From the NCBI GenBank assembly GCA_948474755.1, contig CAOLHI010000062.1, positions 186,001 through 250,000 on the forward strand: a stretch of DNA of 64,000 nucleotides, read 5' to 3'. Source of the stretch: Ctenosaura bakeri (lineage: Eukaryota; Chordata; Lepidosauria; Squamata; Iguanidae). The position numbers and the translations under genes were made by a program. The notes under the pieces are model-generated. The model was not told where the DNA came from, ran no database searches, and saw only the letters and a list, made by a program, of their open reading frames with translations. Shown in pieces: positions 58,737-64,000 of this stretch; the stretch's first letter is position 1; each line of letters begins with the position of its first letter.

Positions 58737-59434
58737 TGTGATAATGGGCTCTTCCCGAATCCAGACAAGGCAGCTGAAGGGGGATAGTTTGCTCCCCAGG
58801 TAAACAAGGGATTAATGAGGTATGGGCTTTAAATTACATTTATTGGGGCCAGAGTCACAGAAGGGCATCAGATATCATGAGAGACAATTGCTCAGTCAGC
58901 AATACCAGATGGGGAGCAAGGTAACAAGCTGAGAAGCTTCCAGACACTTCAGACAAAATGTTCTAAAAAAGACCACAAGGTGAGGGAGACAACAGGGACA
59001 TCAGTGAGTGACAAAGGACTGATAGCAGGCTGGGCAAGCCTTGTTCAGTCTCCCGTGTTCCTCTCAGCACTATCCCAGTATCCAGATAGTAATGTGAGTT
59101 TAGCAGGAATGTTTTAACTAGTCAGGTAAGGGACTTAGGTTCTTTTAAACCTTGGATTGCAATGACCTAGGCTTACCTGTAACATTGTAACTGCTAAGCA
59201 ATACCTGAAGGGAGGAACCTTCATGAATGGGTTATCTTTTCTTATTGTGATTGCCAGCTTAGAATAAAAACCTTTCCTTCTAAAAAGCTCCTCTGTGCAA
59301 GCTCTCTCTCTCTCCATGTGTCTTGCTAGTTTATGTGTGCAAGATCGAATTCCCCTTTCCCACAGAAAGTAGGAGAGGAAAGCCTCTGCAGTTTAGAGAT
59401 TCCTTCCCCAGTAGCTCCCTACTGAGTTACCACA
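58737..59434 (+). mobile_element. Candidate solo LTR (unsupported by target duplication)
   Basis: TGTGATAA and TTACCACA form imperfect inverted ends 698 bp apart. An AATAAA signal lies near 59264 with about 170 bp after it. Flanks CATCC and TGAAG do not match, so the call is weak. Confidence 0.3.
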
Positions 59435-60413
59435 TGAAGGGGTTTCAAAATCAATAGGTGGTGACAGTAGATGATCTCAAGGGGAAAGGGTTCCATCACC
59501 TACTTGAGAGAAGGAGACAGCATCACTCACACCTCTCCCTCTCACTACACCTGGATGGACTGGAGAAAAAAAAAGCAACAACAGAAATTTCCTGGTATGG
59601 TTACTGTCCTTCTCTATTTTTTAAAAAAAAGATCTATATGACATTTTCCTTAATCTGAAATATTCCCAGCAAACTCCCAGAATTTACAAAGATTATTTTA
59701 TTCTCATTCAGATCAGTTTCAATTAAACTAGCATTTCCCAAAATGAAGTACCTCTCCATGGCAGCATGGGTCTGTTATCCCAAAGTAGTTAAGAAGGCCA
59801 CCACCAAGAAAAATAGCAACTGTTCCTGGGACAACAGATTCATCAGAAATAAAGAATGGGAATAAGGAATAGTATCAATAAACCAAAATGATCCCAATGC
59901 TTAAATAGTGTAATATTGCTACAGCTCTTTAACACTTTGATTATTCTGACTCCAGAATAATAATTAAAAAGGTGTCAGTAAAGATTGGTGAAATGCAATT
60001 TCTAGGAATGGGTCAACCAAATCCTCGAATCCTGGGTAAGGGTTCGAGATATCTGAATCCCTGTGCCAAAATAGTGAAACCAAATCTTTTGAATCCACCA
60101 ACTAAATACAGTGTTGGAGACCGGGACGCCTGAAAACCAGGGAGACCAGGATGCCTGAGAACCAGGGAGACCATATGTACAAGGGAAGATAGTAAATAGG
60201 TGAGGTTTTGAGGACAGCTGAAACATTCCTTTGCATAGCAACCTTGCAAACCTCTTTCAGACAAATTCTGGGGTTTGGAATTTTACAAGGTGACACAGCC
60301 TTCTCTGCCAAAGTGTGCTGGTGCATCATCAAACTACAAACCCCAGGATACCAGAAGGAGCTATGCAAAGAAAAGCCACTTTTGACCTGGATTATCTCTC
60401 TAATGTAGTATGT
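59435..60413. other. No gene seen
   Basis: Anonymous sequence. A short ggagaccRggaYgcctgaRaaccag word is repeated twice in tandem at 60117-60171. Confidence 0.5.
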
Positions 60414-60541
60414 GGCTCTGTTTACACAGGCAGGAAAATGTAGGATTAATCCTTGATTATCTCTGTACTGTAGTGATCCTATTTACACTGACAGGAAAAT
60501 GTGGGATAAATCTACATTTTCCTGCCTATGTAGAAAGGGCC
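60414..60541. mobile_element. Short fold-back MITE
   Basis: Left arm GGCTCTGTTTACACAGGCAG and right arm (reverse complement) GGCCCTTTCTACATAGGCAG both continue into gaaaatgtag. The element is essentially a 128-bp hairpin with a partial third copy of the arm near 60475-60505. Flanking triplets do not match. Confidence 0.7.
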
Positions 60542-60559
60542 TTCATGTCATTTTCAATC

Positions 60560-60690
60560 TGGGGAGATCCTGAGGCAAAACTATGACAATTGTCTTGGCC
60601 AGATTTCTTCAGAGGGAGGTTTGCCTTTGCCTAGGCTTTTGCTAAGGCTGAGAGAATGTGCCTTGCCCAAGATTATACTTCTTTCCCTTG
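60560..60690 (-). mobile_element. SINE fragment (Sauria-like body)
   Basis: ttggccagatttcttcagag, ggaggtttgcctttgcct and aggctgagagaatgtg match the SINE body in reverse orientation. Tail and box regions are missing. Confidence 0.65.
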
Positions 60691-61981
60691 CTTTTTAAAC
60701 TCTTTTTAAAAAAATCTTTTTAAAAAAAGATTTGAGGTTTGTGGATTCCCAGAACCTTCCAGGGATTTGGATCCAGATTAAGATTCAGAAAATTCTGGAT
60801 TTGTCCCATCTCTAGCGATTTCTGAAATGTTGCCTAATTCTATATAAAACATAATCAGTGGGAAGAGGAGGAGAAAGAACACAAGGGAAGTGGAGGAGGG
60901 AAACATGGGATATTTGAAGAAAGAGTTTGGATGCAAAACCATCAGTATGCAGTTAAAATCAAAATAAAAAAGAATTGGAATGTCTCAATACTTCCAGAGA
61001 CTTAGAAGTATCCAGGAAAAGTCTGGATAAACCCTTTGTCTCTCCATCTTGTCTCCCTCAAATGTTGAAACCATAAAAAGGGTATGTGATATTCTCAGCA
61101 TTCTCTACTTGAAAGTCCCATGGAACTCAGTATCACTTTCTTCTGAATAAAAGTGCTTAGATAGGATTGTCCTCATGGTATCTATTGCCCTGTTGGTCTG
61201 TCATCACCATCATCACTATCATCATCATCAACACCACCACCACTACCACCACAACTTCATTAACGCCATCATTATCTTCTGCCCCACTTAGTATATTTGA
61301 TGATTATTAGTACAATAGTTATGATTATTGTGACAAACCTGGGAGGGTGTAGCAACGGAGCTGCCCTAGCAATCAAGAGGATTTAAATTGATAGTTTGTT
61401 GACTATGGAACCCAGTCTAGCCAGAGGGAGGGGCTAGGTGAGGGCAATGAGTCTCACAGAGAAAAATAGCTGAAACAGGGTTTAGAGAGAAGTTGAAGAG
61501 AGAGACTGTGAAAGATAGTTAGAGAGCTGAGAAAGTATTTGTTGGTTTAGAGTTAAAAGTGTTTTGCTGTTTGCTAATCTTTAATTTGCCAGCTACTTTT
61601 TCCCTTGACAATTTGTTCAATAAGAAAGGTGTATTTTTGTAAAGAGCAGTCTCCATAAAGTGTCTGGATTTAGGGAAAGTAGTAGAGAGATATAAATGTG
61701 GAGAGGGAGCCAGGGGTGGAAAATATATAGAAGGGTGCTCCTTCTCTGGGAAAAGAGAATTTAAAGCCGACCTGAATTGTAATAGCCCTGGCTTGGCCAG
61801 GATCTCCATGTTTTGAAAATTATGATCATGATTATTTTAAGGAGGAAGGATTCCACAATCTGATTATAAAAGCAAAAAGCAAAAAAAAAAAAAAAACAAA
61901 GTAATGAAAGAGAGGGAGGGAGGGACACCTGTCTTTATGCTTGGAAATGTGTCGTCCTGTAAAACACTGCTTTCAGACTGA
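60691..61981. other. No gene seen
   Basis: Anonymous sequence with a degenerate (CAT)/(CAC) run at 61201-61252. 61330-61860 has the look of an old LTR (starts tgtgacaa, ends attccaca), but no duplication or matching copy was found. Confidence 0.4.
61201..61252. repeat. (CAT)n/(CAC)n trinucleotide repeat
   Basis: Degenerate CAT, CAC and ACC units, seen directly. Confidence 0.85.
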
Positions 61982-62410
61982 GGCCCTTTTCGCACGCAGT
62001 TTGTGTAGTGCGAGGGCCCCTTGAGCATCATGTAAATAGGAGCGTCGGTCCATACGACGCACTCCCATTCATGGGACCCTTACGAGCCTAAAGCAGGACA
62101 CGCTCACATTTTCTTATTTTCGGCTCTAAGCCAAAAATACTGCCCGGTCGTGCAATGCTCCAAGGGCCCTTGCGCACTTACCTGTGTGCAGTGCATCGAA
62201 CGAGCCGGGCCAGTCTCACTTCCTCCCCCAGCGCAGCCTACAGCTCCTAGACTGCACTGCGGAAGGAAGAGGTGGGACACCAGCACGACGGTCACGCTAC
62301 CAGGAAGTGACCTGCAGGATGAAGGAGCGGGGAAGCGTCAGCGTTCCGGATGAGGCTTTTTGCACTAGACGCCCTCCCCAGTCGTGCAAACGGGTAACGT
62401 GCGAAAAGCC
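61982..62410. mobile_element. CpG-rich GGCC-type MITE
   Basis: Ends are GGCCCTTTTCGCACG on the left and, reverse complemented, GGCTTTTCGCACG on the right, bounded by TGA and TCA. The 429-bp interior is far richer in CpG than its surroundings and has a GTGC...AAGGGCCCTT...GCAC fold at 62153-62177. No transposase. The left end resembles the start of the GC-rich insert in LTR A. Confidence 0.75.
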
Positions 62411-62776
62411 TCATAGTTAAAATCAGGCTTGGATAAAGTTTGTTGCTTTTGTAGACATTGCAAATGCTTTTTTTGTTTTCCTGTTCAACACAATGACTGG
62501 AAAACTTGATTTCCAGCCAGACTAATAATGACCTGAACTTCAATTCATCTAGACTCATTGCATTAACTGTTGACTAGTGAATCAGCATGTAGGTAAATCT
62601 TGTTGATTGAGCAGGTCTACTTCATTTGGGACTAACAACAAGATTTAGAGCAATTTCTCATTTCTCAGACCTAACTTTTTTTTCTTTTAAAGTGTGACAT
62701 GGGTTGTGCTGATGTTTAATGTTTAACAATATTACCAGATCCCAGACTGGTGACATCACTTGATGCTGCCTCTAGT
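62411..62776. other. No gene seen
   Basis: Anonymous sequence. Confidence 0.5.
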
Positions 62777-62999
62777 GGCCCATTCACACTAAAATATTTT
62801 TGTGCAATTATTCCAGTTCAATTGTCATAGTCCCACTTCAGGGAATTCTGGGTGTTGGAGTTTGCTGACACACCAGAGCTCACTGCCTGAAAATTCTAAA
62901 TTCCCTTCTTTAAATTGCATGTTCTAGGAATCCTTTCCAGGATCAAATCGTGGCAGTAAAAAAGGAATATTAGGACTATAATTATGTAGTGTGAACAGC
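62777..62999. mobile_element. Candidate decayed GGCC-type MITE
   Basis: Left end GGCCCATTCACACTA and right end, reverse complemented, AGCTGTTCACACTAC, each followed by attattcc-like words. No clear target duplication. Confidence 0.5.
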
Positions 63000-64000
63000 T
63001 TTTGGATTCAGAATTTGGCCCTAAAATCTCAGGAGCTGGAGTGCTCCTATGCTGGCAGCTTTAGTTATTTCTAATACTCTACAGCTATGTCAAGAATATG
63101 CTTTGTTAAGAAATTAACAGATTACTCACCAAAAGTTTGAAACAGGAAAGGTGAATAGACAAAATTCTTAATGTGAATTTCCTTTGAAAGAAAAAGACTT
63201 AGGAATATGAAGGATTTGAAAAAAAAAAAAAAAAACCAGGCTGTTTCTGATGTTTATCATCAAATTCAATTACTCTGGGTAATTTGTATAAAACACAGAA
63301 AGCTCAAAAGTCCCTGTCCTTCAGAGTTTCTCTTTGTTGCTTTTTTGAGTAGTTCTTTATAGGAATTTGATGAGTTAGGAGTAAAAGGGATCCTTCAGTA
63401 TTCATAGGCAGTGCACATACATTAAAAATAATGAAATTGCTCTGCATATAGTAGCTTACCTAGCAGATTGTCACAGCGTGCATTCTCATTAGGGTGCCTT
63501 GCTTGAAGCTTAGAGTCTTGGCATCAGGCAATACAGGAATTTCCAGGTGTGAAAAGCTAGACACAGGTATTTATCTTCATTTCTAAACTGCTGCTCAGAG
63601 CACTGTGATTTCCAGAACTTTGTTTTCAACAAATATCTGAGGCCTCAGTTTTCACATGCTGCCAATTTCTTTCCTGTCCACCTATCCTTCAAATGAGCAA
63701 CTTCAGTTTTTCTTGCTGTTTTTGAGTTTCCTAGGCATTTATAAGAGTTGTGATGGGAAATGGACTGAACATAACTCATACCAACTACGATATTTAAATG
63801 GAACTATCATGCTCAGAGATAGCAATCCTTGGAGCACCAGGTGGTGAAGATAAGCCTTCAAGTCCCTTTTGGACTCCACATGAGCACCCAAGGTCAAACC
63901 TTTGCACTGAGTGTTTGCAAGACTACAGCTACTAATTTATATATTTTTAAAGAAATCTTTATTAATAATTTCTAAAATCACTAAAATTCTACAGATACAG
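63000..64000. other. No gene seen
   Basis: Anonymous sequence with an A run at 63219-63235; no recognisable exon at the window edge. Confidence 0.5.

Noticed and set aside
61330..61860. Possible solo LTR (tgtgacaa...attccaca)
   Set aside because: No target duplication, no second copy and no convincing TATA/AATAAA order in the window.

Overview
The window looks like squamate reptile (probably lizard) nuclear DNA from a gene-poor region: intergenic or a long intron. No host exon, tRNA, functional rRNA gene or CRISPR array could be supported. The assignment rests on the mix of repeats: CR1 and L2-like LINE tails, a BovB-like LINE, tRNA-derived and 5S-derived SINEs ending in a BovB-like tail, Harbinger-like MITEs, solo LTRs with 4-bp target duplications, and a chromovirus-type Ty3/gypsy element. 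The background is AT-rich and dotted with microsatellites; the gypsy element, one LTR insert and one MITE are GC/CpG-rich islands in it.

The centrepiece is a nearly complete Ty3/gypsy (sushi-like chromovirus) on the minus strand, 26771-32898. It has LTRs of 876 and 852 bp with TGTCGG/CCGACA ends and a 5-bp target duplication (CGGAC). Gag is intact with a coiled coil and a CCHC knuckle. A GGGAAAC slippery heptamer plus hairpin leads into pol in the -1 frame. Pol carries protease, RT, RNase H, integrase and a chromodomain, and is broken by only two small frame errors. The primer site just inside the 5' LTR matches the predicted 5' end of the element's own RNA, which suggests self-priming. The pol frame does not stop before the 3' LTR but runs through the polypurine tract and about 150 codons into it. 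The whole element sits inside a Harbinger-like MITE.

Region by region: 0-12 kb is mostly anonymous sequence with one CR1 tail and several microsatellites. At 12-13 kb a MITE lies inside an L2-like LINE. At 16.6-17.7 kb an LTR (family X) lies inside a SINE. At 18.6-20.1 kb is solo LTR A (family Y) carrying a GC-rich tandem array. At 21.8 kb is a hairpin MITE, and at 23.2-24.3 kb LTR B followed by a piece of family X. At 26.7-33.3 kb is the gypsy inside its MITE. At 35.1-36.3 kb a second family X LTR lies inside a 5S-derived SINE. At 37.7-38.5 kb is a MITE followed by an L1-like fragment. At 39.6-40.6 and 45.4-46.2 kb are LTRs C and D. At 43.3 kb is a reversed CR1 tail, and at 54.3-56.3 kb a broken BovB-like LINE. 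At 60-63 kb are further MITEs and SINE pieces.

The least expected observation beside the gypsy is in the TTA-duplicating MITE family (three copies). It is a chain of local hairpins, and several stems are kept by paired base changes between copies.
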